Translations under genes and position numbers: made by a program | In this document: piece by piece, positions 1-9,490 of the stretch | How positions within the stretch are numbered: position 1 is the stretch's first letter | Layout of the letters: each line of letters begins with the position of its first letter | Notes under the pieces: generated by a model | The model's database searches: none | What the model was told of the DNA's origin: nothing | What the model saw: only the letters and a program-made list of their open reading frames with translations | Assembly (NCBI GenBank): GCA_000585075.1 | Contig: JEMY01000004.1 | Span: 124,001-188,000, forward strand | DNA: 64,000 bases | Direction: 5' to 3' | Origin: Candidatus Accumulibacter regalis | Lineage (GTDB): Bacteria; Pseudomonadota; Gammaproteobacteria; Burkholderiales; Rhodocyclaceae

Positions 1-311
1 TCCGGGGCCGACGATTCGGCTCGCTCGTCGGGTGCTTCGGCAACTTCGACGATTTCGCCAGCCCACAGTTTTTGCCGAGGCTCGACGACGCGCATACCGC
101 CAACCGTCACCCTGCCCTCACGTATCCAGCTCTGCAGGCGACTGCGCGAGTGCTGCGCGAGCAGCCGTGCAAGAATCTGGTCGACACGCTGGCCGCTGCA
201 ATCCCCGGGTACGCTCAGGCCAATTCTAGGGTTTGCGCTATAATCCGCAAGCTCGCTTTTCGGCGTTGACGCCTCTGCCAGTGCTTCTTTCTTCTGTGGG
301 TTCTTCATCAT
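1..311 (-). CDS. rluD: RluD-type 23S rRNA pseudouridine synthase, N-terminal part only
   Basis: Only the first ~103 codons lie in the window; the rest runs off the left edge. The reverse strand reads as an S4 RNA-binding domain: the segment GQRVDQILARLLAQHSRSR is followed by LQSWIREGRVTVGG, the usual start of RluC/RluD enzymes, which isomerise uridines in 23S rRNA. The catalytic domain is not visible. The only in-frame ATG codons are two in a row at 311-309 and 308-306, so the gene would begin on top of the bamD start codon read the other way. Neither ATG has a clear ribosome-binding site, so the exact start is uncertain. RluD rather than RluC is favoured because rluD is a common neighbour of bamD in proteobacteria. 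Confidence 0.7.
   Translation of the reverse strand, partial: MMKNPQKKEALAEASTPKSELADYSANPRIGLSVPGDCSGQRVDQILARLLAQHSRSRLQSWIREGRVTVGGMRVVEPRQKLWAGEIVEVAEAPDERAESSAP
239..244 (+). promoter_or_regulatory. Candidate -10 element for bamD (TATAAT)
   Basis: A perfect TATAAT in the context GCTATAATCCGC lies 66 bases before the bamD start. No good -35 is found 16-18 bases upstream, so it would act as an extended or activator-dependent promoter. It sits inside the rluD coding region on the opposite strand. A near-identical GCTATAATCCGG precedes mnhA at 30161. Confidence 0.4.
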
Positions 312-1104
312 GCGTAGTTTAGCGGTTATCGCAGCGCTTTTCGTCGCCTCTCTGGTCGCTGGCTGCGGGCTCCTTCCCGATACCAAGGATGAGACCGTCG
401 GCTGGTCGGCCAACAAGCTCTACGCCGAAGCGAAGGATGCGCTCAACGATGGCTCCTACACCAAGGCCATCAAGTACTTCGAGAAGCTCGAGGCACGTTA
501 CCCCTACGGCCGCTATGCCCAGCAGGCGCAGATCGACATTGCCTACGCCTACTGGAAGGACCTCGAACCAGCGTCGGCGATCGCGGCCTGCGATCGCTTC
601 ATTAAGCTGCATCCGAACAACCCGAATGTCGACTACGTGTATTACCTGCGCGGCCTGATCAACTTCAACGAAGACCTGGGTCTGCTCGGTTCGATCAGCA
701 ATCAGGACATGACCGAGCGCGACCCCAAGGGGGCACGCGAGTCCTTCGATTCCTTCAAGGAACTGGTCACCCGCTTTCCGGATAGCAAATACACGCCCGA
801 TGCCCTGCTGCGCATGAAGTACCTGGTCAACGCTCTGGCACAGCTAGAACTCCACGTGGCACGCTATTACATGAAACGTGGCGCCTATCTGGCAGCCGCG
901 AATCGAGCGCAGTTCGCGATAATCAACTATCCCGACACGCCGTCGAGCGAAGAAGCGCTGTTCATCATGGTCAAGGCCTACGACGCCCTCGGCCTCAACG
1001 ATCTGCGCGACGATGCCGAGCGCGTAATGCGCAAGAACTACCCAAACAGCGAATACTACGTGCGCGGCCTTAATCGCCCGGAACCGTGGTGGAAGCTCTG
1101 GTAA
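310..1104 (+). CDS. bamD: Outer membrane assembly lipoprotein BamD (ComL)
   Basis: 264 residues, normal length for BamD, the essential lipoprotein of the BAM complex that inserts beta-barrel proteins into the outer membrane. A short signal peptide ends in lipobox LVAGC, so Cys19 should be lipidated on the periplasmic side. Tetratricopeptide-like repeats fill the rest; AEAKDALNDGSYTKAIKYFE and KYFEKLEARYPYGRYAQQAQ are typical of the first repeats. The C-terminus ends PEPWWKLW. It diverges from rluD and converges on the kinase gene at 1134 with only 29 bases between. No strong ribosome-binding site precedes the ATG, but the lipobox position supports this start. Confidence 0.95.
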   Translation: MRSLAVIAALFVASLVAGCGLLPDTKDETVGWSANKLYAEAKDALNDGSYTKAIKYFEKLEARYPYGRYAQQAQIDIAYAYWKDLEPASAIAACDRFIKLHPNNPNVDYVYYLRGLINFNEDLGLLGSISNQDMTERDPKGARESFDSFKELVTRFPDSKYTPDALLRMKYLVNALAQLELHVARYYMKRGAYLAAANRAQFAIINYPDTPSSEEALFIMVKAYDALGLNDLRDDAERVMRKNYPNSEYYVRGLNRPEPWWKLW

Positions 1105-1133
1105 GCCATGGCCACCCGCACGCCGCCCCCTCT

Positions 1134-3548
1134 TCAGATTGACTGTTTGATGGCCAGTACGGCCTGATTGCGCAGCGTTCGCAGCAAGGACAACTCCGCC
1201 TTGGCGATGACAATCTCCCCGGCCCGCTGGCGATCAGCGTAGATCATGGCCACCGCGTTGCCGCGCACGCAGAGCGGGAAGACGACGAAGGTTTCGGCAG
1301 TCACCGCCCGGCGAAACCACGCCGGGATACGTGGCGCTATCTTCGCATCACGCGTGTCGCTGATCAGGATATCGGCCCCGTTGGCCAGGGCCGCATGGAA
1401 TATGTCGGCGCTGAACACCAGCGAAAACCTGAACCGTTTGGCAATCTCCGGAGCCTCCGGACCAAAACCGAAACGACCGAGCATGGCGTTGCTGCGCCCG
1501 TCGCGGACGCACAGGATGACGTTCTTGAAGCCCTTCGCCCGGTAGATCGTTTCCAGGATGATGCGCAGCACGTCATTGAGCTTGAAATCACTGATCAGGG
1601 CGTTGCTGACGTCCTGAATCCCGGCCATCAGGATGACTTCGCTGCTCAACGGCGCGGCTGCGGCCGTTGACCTGGCGCCGTCTGCCGCCGCCTCATCGCC
1701 AGCCAGACCGTCCGCGGCGACATCGGAAAGCACCGTACCCGCGAGACCGTCCTCCTGAGTCGGAAGGTCGGCGGCAAGGGCTCGCCCACCCGCTGCGCCG
1801 CCCCAGGCCCGGCTCTGCTTGCCGAAATTTGTCTGCTGCAGATTAAGGCGCAAGACGCCGGCAAACTGCGACACCTGCTCGAATGATTTGCGCAGAGTTC
1901 TCTGCAGATCCTGCTCGTCGACGTCGATCACCTCGCCGAAGCGGGCGACGATCCGACGCAGTTCCTTGGCCTGCTGCTCGACTCCGGCGTCGGCGACCAG
2001 ACTGCACAGGTCGTTGGACAATGCCGCCAGCACGCGCAGGCGATCGTCCATGTTCGCCGGGCGGCGAACACTCCCCGGCGGCAGTTTGCGCATGCTGTTG
2101 ATGATCAGCCGCGGGAAACCCCAGCTCTGCGCAATGCCCACGCCGAGGTCTTCGAACGACAGACCGAGGACCTGCTGTGCCGCCAGATCGTCGCTGCAGT
2201 CTTTCTGCTGCGCCAGGCGCCGAATCTCGGCGCTTTCGTCGGGAAAGTAGTACTGGCTCAACAGGCGACCCAGGTTGTGAAACAGCGAGCAGATAAAGGC
2301 CTGTTCGATGTCGCCGCGCGCCATGCTCTTGCCACCGATGTCCCGGGCGAGAACGCCGGCCAGATGGGCGCGCAGGAATTCTTCCTTGAGTTGATTGCTG
2401 TTGTCCTTGTTCTGCAGGTGCTCGAAGAGCATCACCGTAATGGCAATGCTGCGTACCGCGTCGAGACCGAGAACGACGATCGCACGTGACACGGTGCTGA
2501 TGTTGCCGCCACCCGCCTGGCGGTAGTGCACCGAGTTAACCATGCGCAGGATCTTGTTGGTCAGGGAGAAATCCTTGAGGATGGTGTTCGACAGCTCGGC
2601 GAGGTTCTGATTTTCCGAAGAGGTGATCCGGTTGATCGCCCCGACCGACTCCGAAAGCGCCGGAAAATCGCTCTTGTGGCGCATCCGCCGGAGCAGGAAT
2701 TCGATCGTGCTCTGCCGTGCCTCCACCCCAGCCACCGGCGTTTCCGGTGCGAGATAGTCGTCAAGGGCCGCACGCATCTGCGCCGCCGTCGCATAGCGGC
2801 CCTCCGGGTCGCGAGCCAGCGCGCGGTAGAGCAGCGCCACCAGCCGTTCGTCGAGTGCGCTGTTCAGCTCCGCTGGCAGCGTGATGTCCGTGCTCGTGAT
2901 CCGCTTCATCACCTCGTCGATGTTGCTGCCCGGTACCGCGCGCTGGCCGCTGAGCAATTCATAGAACACCAACCCGGCCGAGAAGACGTCGGTCCTTTCA
3001 TTGCTCGTCCGCTGCGCGATGTACTCGGGCGCCATGTACGCTGGCGTGCCCGACAGCGGTGCCCCGTCGCTGGCCAGGCCCTCGGCGCGGCTGGCAATGC
3101 CAAAGTCCATGACCCGCGGCACCCCATCGTCGTCGATCAGGATGTTGCTTGGCTTGAGATCACGATGAATGATCCCCGCCGCATGGGCGTGTGCCACGGC
3201 ATCGAGAATCGCCTGCATGATGGCGATCGCCTTTTCCGCCGGCAGACGACCACTGAGCTGCAGGTGTTCGGCAAGATTTCGACCGGGAACGTGCTGGAAG
3301 ACGAGATAGAGATCGCCCTGTTCCTCGGCGGCCTCGAAGATCGGCACGATACTCGGGTGGCGCAACTGGCTGACGATGCGCGCCTCGGCTAGCAATTGCT
3401 GCTTCTGCTGCGGGTCGGAAGGGGCGAAGTGCAGCGTCTTGATTGCCACCTGCCGCTGCAGCTGTGGATCGCGCGCCAGGTAAACGACGCTTTGCGCGCC
3501 TCGACCCAGCTCGCGAATCAGCTCGAAACGTCCAACCTGCTTGCTCAC
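1134..3548 (-). CDS. Ser/Thr protein kinase - HDOD - GAF fusion protein
   Basis: 804 residues with three recognisable parts. Residues ~7-265 form a Hanks-type kinase: glycine loop GRGAQSVV (15-22), VAIK lysine 37, catalytic HRDLKPSN (HRD at 128-130) and DFG at 148-150, so it should be active. Residues ~277-480 are an HDOD domain (LLRRMRHKSDFPALSESVGA and onward), a non-enzymatic HD-like fold found in signalling proteins. Residues ~640-800 resemble a GAF sensor domain. An Ala-rich linker joins HDOD to GAF. No membrane segment is visible, so it is probably cytoplasmic. Substrate and ligand cannot be read from sequence. It is transcribed alone, ahead of nothing obviously related. Confidence 0.85.
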   Translation of the reverse strand: MSKQVGRFELIRELGRGAQSVVYLARDPQLQRQVAIKTLHFAPSDPQQKQQLLAEARIVSQLRHPSIVPIFEAAEEQGDLYLVFQHVPGRNLAEHLQLSGRLPAEKAIAIMQAILDAVAHAHAAGIIHRDLKPSNILIDDDGVPRVMDFGIASRAEGLASDGAPLSGTPAYMAPEYIAQRTSNERTDVFSAGLVFYELLSGQRAVPGSNIDEVMKRITSTDITLPAELNSALDERLVALLYRALARDPEGRYATAAQMRAALDDYLAPETPVAGVEARQSTIEFLLRRMRHKSDFPALSESVGAINRITSSENQNLAELSNTILKDFSLTNKILRMVNSVHYRQAGGGNISTVSRAIVVLGLDAVRSIAITVMLFEHLQNKDNSNQLKEEFLRAHLAGVLARDIGGKSMARGDIEQAFICSLFHNLGRLLSQYYFPDESAEIRRLAQQKDCSDDLAAQQVLGLSFEDLGVGIAQSWGFPRLIINSMRKLPPGSVRRPANMDDRLRVLAALSNDLCSLVADAGVEQQAKELRRIVARFGEVIDVDEQDLQRTLRKSFEQVSQFAGVLRLNLQQTNFGKQSRAWGGAAGGRALAADLPTQEDGLAGTVLSDVAADGLAGDEAAADGARSTAAAAPLSSEVILMAGIQDVSNALISDFKLNDVLRIILETIYRAKGFKNVILCVRDGRSNAMLGRFGFGPEAPEIAKRFRFSLVFSADIFHAALANGADILISDTRDAKIAPRIPAWFRRAVTAETFVVFPLCVRGNAVAMIYADRQRAGEIVIAKAELSLLRTLRNQAVLAIKQSI

Positions 3549-3639
3549 CGGCTTCTCTCGCTTGCCAAATGAATCATTCTAGGCGTCGCTCTTTGGCGAC
3601 CAGTGCCGCAAAAGTCACAGCCGGCACAGAAGTTTCTGC

Positions 3640-4095
3640 TCAAAGCCACAGCAAGCGCGGCGCCAATCCCGTTTCTCCATAGACGACAGCGAGTTGGCAG
3701 AATTCGCGGCCAAGCGCGGCAAGCCGCTGTTCATCGACGGGCAGTACGAGATAGCTCGGTTCCACCGGCCAGTGTGCATCGGCATCTGGAAGGTTGCTGG
3801 CCGCGAAGCAAGCGCCAGCCGAAGCGGCGATTCGCTCGCGCAAGCGGCGCTGACGAATCTCGTTCTGATGCTCCGAGAGCCGCTCGCCGGGGTTGTAGGC
3901 GGTAACGATGCCCCAACCGATCGCCGCGCCCGCGGGCCCGGCGGCGGCAGGTTTTCCCAGCGACACCGCCTGACGGCACAGAAATTCATCGAAGCCGGCG
4001 CTCGCCACCCCGATGCGCAAATCGAAGCTGCGCTCGGGGGTCTCCACCCGATAGGTCGTCGCCAGGAATGCAGCCTCCATCGCGGCCCTGCTCAT
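3640..4095 (-). CDS. DUF3293 domain protein
   Basis: 151 residues. The segment WGIVTAYNPGERLSEHQNEI followed by RQRRLRERI, and a later WPVEPSYLVLPVDEQRLAAL, match the DUF3293 pattern of small cytoplasmic proteins with no known reaction. The ATG overlaps the rmuC stop by four bases (ATGA), so it is probably translated together with rmuC. There is no signal peptide or membrane segment. A role in DNA metabolism is suggested only by the coupling to rmuC. Confidence 0.7.
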   Translation of the reverse strand: MSRAAMEAAFLATTYRVETPERSFDLRIGVASAGFDEFLCRQAVSLGKPAAAGPAGAAIGWGIVTAYNPGERLSEHQNEIRQRRLRERIAASAGACFAASNLPDADAHWPVEPSYLVLPVDEQRLAALGREFCQLAVVYGETGLAPRLLWL

Positions 4096-5441
4096 CGGTC
4101 TTCGCCTTCTCCGCCGAGGTCTTCAAGGTCGCCCAGCCGCAAGCGCACGTCGCTCGCCGGCAGTGCTTCGACGCCGCGCAGCTTACGTTCGATCTGCCGG
4201 GTCCGCACGCCGGCCGCTTCGATACTCCGGCTGGCCTGTTCGAGCTTCCTGTGCGTCGCCTCGAGGATCTCGCCGAACTTGCCGAACTCGGTCTTGATGG
4301 CGCCGAGGACGGCCCAGACCTCCGATGACCGGCGCTCTATGGCCAGCGTTCGGAAACCCATCTGCAGGCTGTTGAGCAATGCCGCCAGCGTCGTCGGCCC
4401 GGCGATGCAGATGCGCAGATCGCGCTGCAGGCTGTCAACCAGGCCCGGTCGCCGCAAGGCTTCGGCGTAGAGGCCTTCGGTCGGCAGATAGAGGATGGCG
4501 AAGTCGGTGGTGTACGGGGGCTCGACGTACTTGTCGTGAATTTTTCGCGCTTCGTCACGCAGACGAAGTTCGAGCGCCCGGGTCGCCGTTTCCGACGCCA
4601 CCGGATCGGCCCGTTCCTGTGCCTCCAGCAAGCGCTGATAATCCTCGAGCGGGAATTTTGCGTCGATCGGCAACCACACCGGCCGTTGCTCGTCATCACC
4701 GATCGCGCGACCCGGCAAACGAATGGCAAACTCGACGCGTTCCGACGATTCCGGCCGCGTCGCCACATTCTTGGCGTATTGCTCGCTGCTCAGCAACTGG
4801 TCCAGGAGGGCCTCCAGCTGGACCTCACCCCAGCTGCCGCGGGTCTTGACGTTGGTCAGCACCTTCTTCAGATCGCCGACACCGGCCGCCAGGGTCTGCA
4901 TTTCGCCGAGCCCTTTGTGCACCTGCTCGAGGCGATCGCTGACCAGCTTGAACGACTCGCCAAGCCGTTGCTCAAGGGTCGCGTGCAGTTTTTCATCGAC
5001 CGTACGGCGCATCTCTTCGAGCTTGCTGGCGTTGTCGGCCTGCATTGCCCCGAGACGGGCTTCCAGCGCCAGGCGTAGCTGCTCGAAACGCTGCTCGTTA
5101 CTGTTCGTCAGACGCGCCAGCTGCTGGGCAAAGGATTCGAGCTGCTGCGCCTGCAGCCGGCCGTGTTGGGCCAACTGCCCGACAAGCATTTGTGCGACGC
5201 GGTTCAGCGATTGAGACTGCTCCTCGCGATCGCCGCGCGCGGTACTGGCCGCCTCCTGTCGCCCCAGCGACATCTCCTGGCGCAACTCACGTTCGAGTCG
5301 CTCCAGGCCGCCTTGCAGGTCGCGAAAACGCACGCCCATCAGCTCGCGCGCGGTGGCCGCCCGCAAGAGCAGCGCGACCTGCAGAACGATCACCAGAAGG
5401 CCCAGCGACGCCGAAGCATACAACAGCCAGGCTTCGCTCAT
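4092..5441 (-). CDS. rmuC: DNA recombination protein RmuC
   Basis: 449 residues. The protein starts with a single membrane-spanning helix (LLYASASLGLLVIVLQVALLL), then a long coiled coil (~35-165) rich in Glu, Leu and Gln, then the RmuC nuclease-like core, recognised by TRGSWGEVQLEALLDQLL, VWLPIDAKFPLEDYQRLLEA and DFAILYLPTEGLYAEAL. RmuC limits inversions and other rearrangements between repeats; it is predicted to be related to restriction-enzyme-fold nucleases. It is followed immediately by the DUF3293 gene. Length and domain order are normal. Confidence 0.92.
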   Translation of the reverse strand: MSEAWLLYASASLGLLVIVLQVALLLRAATARELMGVRFRDLQGGLERLERELRQEMSLGRQEAASTARGDREEQSQSLNRVAQMLVGQLAQHGRLQAQQLESFAQQLARLTNSNEQRFEQLRLALEARLGAMQADNASKLEEMRRTVDEKLHATLEQRLGESFKLVSDRLEQVHKGLGEMQTLAAGVGDLKKVLTNVKTRGSWGEVQLEALLDQLLSSEQYAKNVATRPESSERVEFAIRLPGRAIGDDEQRPVWLPIDAKFPLEDYQRLLEAQERADPVASETATRALELRLRDEARKIHDKYVEPPYTTDFAILYLPTEGLYAEALRRPGLVDSLQRDLRICIAGPTTLAALLNSLQMGFRTLAIERRSSEVWAVLGAIKTEFGKFGEILEATHRKLEQASRSIEAAGVRTRQIERKLRGVEALPASDVRLRLGDLEDLGGEGEDR

Positions 5442-5495
5442 CTAAGCGCCCCAGGCGAAAGCCCGGCGAGATCGGCCGGCGAGACGCGACCGCCG

Positions 5496-8400
5496 CTAGC
5501 GCAGGGAAAAGACAACCCGGTTTCCCTCGCCCTGCCCGGGCAAATCCGGCTTTCCATCGGACTTGCCCTCCGCCGCCTTGCCGCTCCGCTTGGCGACTTG
5601 CACGGGGCGCAGGAACAACCGGTCCGCCGGTACTTTCTGCGCGAGCAGCGCGTCGCGCACGGCTACTGCCCGGCGATCTGCCAGATCGCGCAGGTCCTGC
5701 TCATCGATCACCGTGTTGGCGAGAATCAGCTTCTCCATTTCGTCGACCGGCAACCCCTTCACCATCCCGACCATGTTGCGCGGCTTCTCGAAGTCCTCGG
5801 CGCGGTAGACGCGCTCGAGCAACTCGGAATACTCCTTGCTGTCGACGCCGACTGTCGCCGGCGCGGCACTGTCGTCGCCGCTGCGCCCTCCGGCTTTCAG
5901 GGCCTGCAACTTCTCTTGCAGGCGATAGCGCTTCAAGCCCTCGGAATCTCCTTCCGGATCGGCATGTCCCTCAACGTCGAGCTTGAGCGCCGGCCGATCG
6001 AGCAAGGCCTTGGCCAGGGCGTCGAGACGCTGCTGCGCCGACGGGCTGATCGCCGCCATTCCGGTAGCGAACTCGACGTTCGACAACTCCTCACCGCCGC
6101 CAAATATCGAACCCAGCAGCGCAAACGGCGAAGTGACGGCCTTGACCAGGAGGCTGCCGATCAACTCGCCGAGCAGGCCGCCAATATTGAACTGCGGGTC
6201 GTCAAGCGATCCCGCGACCGGGAGATTGATGTCGATCTCGCCCTTGCGGTTCTTGAGCAGAGCGACGGCGAGGGTCACCGGCAATTTGGTCGCCTCGGCG
6301 CTGTCGACCGCTTCGCCGAAAGTCAGCTGATCGAGAAATATGCGGTTCTCGGCAGTGAGTTGGTTCTTCTCGATCTTGTACTTGACGAAGAGCGACATCT
6401 TTCCCTTGTCGATGGCATAGCCAGCATACTTGCCGGAGTATGGCGACAGCGCAGTCATCTCGATACCTTTGACGTCCGCCTGGATATCCAGATAGGGCGT
6501 GGCGATCAAGGGATTGAGCTGACCGGCGATCTTGAGCGGGGCGATGTCGTCGTAGTTCCCGCGCAGGTCGAGCGTCGCAACGCTGTCGGCAGCCGACGAA
6601 AGCCCGCTGATCGCACCGCCGATCTTTTTCAGGTCGGCCGAGTAGTTCGGCTTTATGAAGTGGTCACTGAACTTGATGTCCCCACCCTGCAAGGTGATTT
6701 TTCCCACCTTCACCGGAAACCGTGGCTGCTCGCCACTGGCCACCGGCGCCACCGCCTTGCCTTCCGCGGCGGCATCGCCGGACGTCTGCTCGCCAGTCTT
6801 GGGCACCACGGCCTCGGGCGGCGAGGCAGGCCGCCGGACAATCTGCAGCAGATTCAGCTTGCCCTCCGGATTGATGATTATCCGTGCGAAGAAGTCGGCC
6901 AGCGCCACCTCGCCGATGGACAGCGAATCCGGATTCAGGGTCAAGTCGAGACGGCCGAAGGAGAGCGACCCCCACTTCAGAAAATCGGCCGCGTTGGTCT
7001 TGTCGACTGCCGAAAAGTCGGCGACCGCCAGCTTCCCGGAGAATCCCCCGCCCAACTTGCCGACAGCCGCGCCACCGCCGGCCTCCTGGCGCAGACGCAG
7101 ATTGCCGTCCAGGGCGACGTGGCCCCGCTTCAGCTCGACATTCAGCTGCTCGGTAAAATAGGGTTGCAGCGGCAGGAGCTCGAGATTCCTGACCAGCAGC
7201 TTGAGGTCAGTGTCGAGAGGGAGTAGCGTGCCACCGGCGCCGACCTCGACCGCGCCCTTGCCGTTGAGCTTGAAGCGCGTCGCCAGCTTGACCGCCGCGC
7301 CCGGCTCGGTCGACAGATTCTCGGCCTCGACGCTCATCTCCTCGACCGTGTGCGTCACCGCTGGCGAGACCCCGTGGTCTTCGAAGCGCAGGCCGAGGTT
7401 CTCACCACGGTATCTGGCGACCGTCAGCGCCCACGGCGCCGACGAATCCTCCTGCGCCGCCTCGACGGCGCGCAGTGAAGGCGGCTCGACGAACTCGACG
7501 CGACCATCTTTGGCGCGCCGAATCAGCAGCCTGGCATCACGCACCGCCACCTCATCGATGAGCACTGCACGCTTGGCCAGATCGAGCCTGCCGCCCTTGA
7601 CCGCGAAGGCGTCGACCTTCACCCACTGATCGGCGTCGAGGCGAAACGCCAGGTCGAACTCTGCCGGCACGCGGCTCCTGCTGGCGAGTTTCTTCAGCTC
7701 GACCGTCAGCCCGTCGACGCGGGCATTGAACGGCTTGCCGTGCGACTCGTCGAGCCAGCGGAGCGCACCGCCAGTGATGCTCGCCTCGGCGAGCGACCAC
7801 TCGACAGGCACTGATCCGCCGGCGTCCTTTTCTTCCGCCGCAGGCGTACCGCGGGCCGCCAGTTCCTTGCTGAAGAAGTCGACCCAGTTGATCGTGCCCT
7901 GCGGGCTGACCCGTGCATGGAGTTCCGGCTGCTCGAGCGATACGCGTTCGATGGCGAACTTGCCGTTAAGCGGATCAAGCGCATCGAGCACCACCTCCAG
8001 GCGGCGCAGAGAAAGCAATGGCGAACCGCCCTTGTCTTTCACGACGACGTCCTTGAGCGCGACCCTGCCCGAGATGGCCAAGATCGACTGGTCCGCGTCC
8101 TGGCGCTGGAAGGCCAGCGTCAACGCGCTGTCAAGGGTGCCGGAAACAACTTCGATCGGCAGGTGCAGCGGCAGGTAATTGACGTACCTGGCCAACGGCA
8201 CTTCGCTGAGGTCGAGCATCAGCTGGCTTTCCAGCGACGGGTCGAAGGGCTTGCTCTTGCCCTCGAAAAGCAGCGGCGAACCATCAAGCGAAGCCGAAAA
8301 AGTGGGCTCGACAAATATCTCGATCGCCTGTGGCAGGCTGGAGATGAAAGGCAGGCCGACATCGAGGTCGCTGACCAGATGCTTTTCGGCCAGCATCTGG

Positions 8401-8903
8401 TCGTCGAATTCTAATCTTCCGCCAGAGATACGAATGTTGTTCAGCGAGAAACGCGGTAGCGGATCGTCTGATTCCGGCTTCGCCGCAAACTCGTCGACCA
8501 GATCGGAGAAATTGAATCGCCCGTCGGGCTGGCGCACGACCCTGAACGCCGGAGCGACCAGATTCAGCTCGCTGATCACCGGTCCACCGTGCCATAGCGA
8601 ACTCCACTCGGCATTCAGATCCAGGCTTTCGAAGCCCGCTACGATCTCGCCACCGCCCTTTTCCTGAATCGCCAATCCGCTCACTTGCAGCGACAGCGTA
8701 TAGGGGTTTATTCTCACTCCGTCGACGGCCACCGGCCGCTGCAAGACCTGCGCAAGTTGCTCCACGAGGACCGCTTTGACGACCAGCGGCAGAACGAGAA
8801 ATCCGAGCACGCTGAAAACCAGCAACGCAAGGGCAGCGCGTAGCCCGTATTTTCTCAGGGCGGTGGAGGCATTCGCCGTCGCAGGATCGGTGTTTTCAGG
8901 CAT
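5496..8903 (-). CDS. DUF748 (AsmA/TamB-like) envelope protein with C-terminal OmpA-like segment
   Basis: About 1135 residues from the ATG at 8903 (MPENTDPATAN); an upstream in-frame start at 8966 would only add 21 residues of low-complexity sequence. One membrane helix near residues 20-45 (AALALLVFSVLGFLVLPLVV) anchors a large periplasmic part made of repeated DUF748 beta-rich units, as in AsmA-like lipid-transfer or envelope-maintenance proteins. The last ~200 residues contain LDVEGHADPEGDSEGLKRYR, an OmpA-like peptidoglycan-binding motif. This arrangement suggests it bridges inner membrane and cell wall or outer membrane. Substrate is unknown. It diverges from the receiver gene at 9042. Confidence 0.85.
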   Translation of the reverse strand: MPENTDPATANASTALRKYGLRAALALLVFSVLGFLVLPLVVKAVLVEQLAQVLQRPVAVDGVRINPYTLSLQVSGLAIQEKGGGEIVAGFESLDLNAEWSSLWHGGPVISELNLVAPAFRVVRQPDGRFNFSDLVDEFAAKPESDDPLPRFSLNNIRISGGRLEFDDQMLAEKHLVSDLDVGLPFISSLPQAIEIFVEPTFSASLDGSPLLFEGKSKPFDPSLESQLMLDLSEVPLARYVNYLPLHLPIEVVSGTLDSALTLAFQRQDADQSILAISGRVALKDVVVKDKGGSPLLSLRRLEVVLDALDPLNGKFAIERVSLEQPELHARVSPQGTINWVDFFSKELAARGTPAAEEKDAGGSVPVEWSLAEASITGGALRWLDESHGKPFNARVDGLTVELKKLASRSRVPAEFDLAFRLDADQWVKVDAFAVKGGRLDLAKRAVLIDEVAVRDARLLIRRAKDGRVEFVEPPSLRAVEAAQEDSSAPWALTVARYRGENLGLRFEDHGVSPAVTHTVEEMSVEAENLSTEPGAAVKLATRFKLNGKGAVEVGAGGTLLPLDTDLKLLVRNLELLPLQPYFTEQLNVELKRGHVALDGNLRLRQEAGGGAAVGKLGGGFSGKLAVADFSAVDKTNAADFLKWGSLSFGRLDLTLNPDSLSIGEVALADFFARIIINPEGKLNLLQIVRRPASPPEAVVPKTGEQTSGDAAAEGKAVAPVASGEQPRFPVKVGKITLQGGDIKFSDHFIKPNYSADLKKIGGAISGLSSAADSVATLDLRGNYDDIAPLKIAGQLNPLIATPYLDIQADVKGIEMTALSPYSGKYAGYAIDKGKMSLFVKYKIEKNQLTAENRIFLDQLTFGEAVDSAEATKLPVTLAVALLKNRKGEIDINLPVAGSLDDPQFNIGGLLGELIGSLLVKAVTSPFALLGSIFGGGEELSNVEFATGMAAISPSAQQRLDALAKALLDRPALKLDVEGHADPEGDSEGLKRYRLQEKLQALKAGGRSGDDSAAPATVGVDSKEYSELLERVYRAEDFEKPRNMVGMVKGLPVDEMEKLILANTVIDEQDLRDLADRRAVAVRDALLAQKVPADRLFLRPVQVAKRSGKAAEGKSDGKPDLPGQGEGNRVVFSLR

Positions 8904-9041
8904 GGCAGCAGGCCGCAAGCTGGCTGGGGGAAGGGCGAATTTAGCACGAAGGCGGGCTTCCCGCACTCGCCACGCGGCCAGCGCCAGAGCGACGGCGACA
9001 TCTTCGCTGAACGACGCCTGGGCAAACCCTGGGACAAGGAC

Positions 9042-9482
9042 GTGAGCGCGAGTAACGCAGTGGCGTCAGCAGGAGCGAAAGTACTGATCGTCGACGACCA
9101 CGAGCTGACGCGAGCCTTGCTGCGCAGCATTCTGCGCAGCAACGACTACGAGGTCGTTGGTGAGGCCCGAGACGGCATCGGCGCGCTCGAACTCGCCGAG
9201 CGACTGCGACCCGACATTATCTGCATGGATGTCGTCATGCCCGAAATGGGCGGCCTCGAAGCCTTGCAGGCGATCAAGGCCCTGCATCCGCAGATCGTCG
9301 TCATCATGGTCAGCGGAACACCGAGTGTCGCCAATGTTCGCGATTCGATACAGGGCGGCGCCAGCGGCTTCATCATCAAGCCGTACAAGGTTGGCAAGGT
9401 CCTCGATACGCTCAGGCTGGCCTGGCCGGCAGCGGGAAAAACCCTGCCAGACAGACACAACAGCGACCTGGAAACCACCTGA
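9042..9482 (+). CDS. Single-domain response regulator (CheY-like receiver)
   Basis: 146 residues, a receiver domain with no output domain. The acidic pair is in VLIVDDHELTRALLR, the phosphoacceptor Asp in DIICMDVVMPEMGG, the switch Ser in VSGTPS, and the conserved Lys in IIKPYK, so phosphorylation should work. The start is a GTG; an AAGGA lies just upstream but too close to be ideal, so the true start may be a few codons later. No histidine kinase is next to it, so its partner must lie elsewhere. It converges on gloB. Confidence 0.9.
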   Translation: MSASNAVASAGAKVLIVDDHELTRALLRSILRSNDYEVVGEARDGIGALELAERLRPDIICMDVVMPEMGGLEALQAIKALHPQIVVIMVSGTPSVANVRDSIQGGASGFIIKPYKVGKVLDTLRLAWPAAGKTLPDRHNSDLETT

Positions 9483-9490
9483 AGAAAACC

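Noticed and set aside
5163-7226. 687-codon open frame on the plus strand
   Set aside because: It is antisense to rmuC and the DUF748 gene, has no start site or family match, and is an effect of high GC codon use.
8904-8966. Upstream start for the DUF748 protein
   Set aside because: Adds 21 low-complexity residues before a normal MPEN start and membrane helix.
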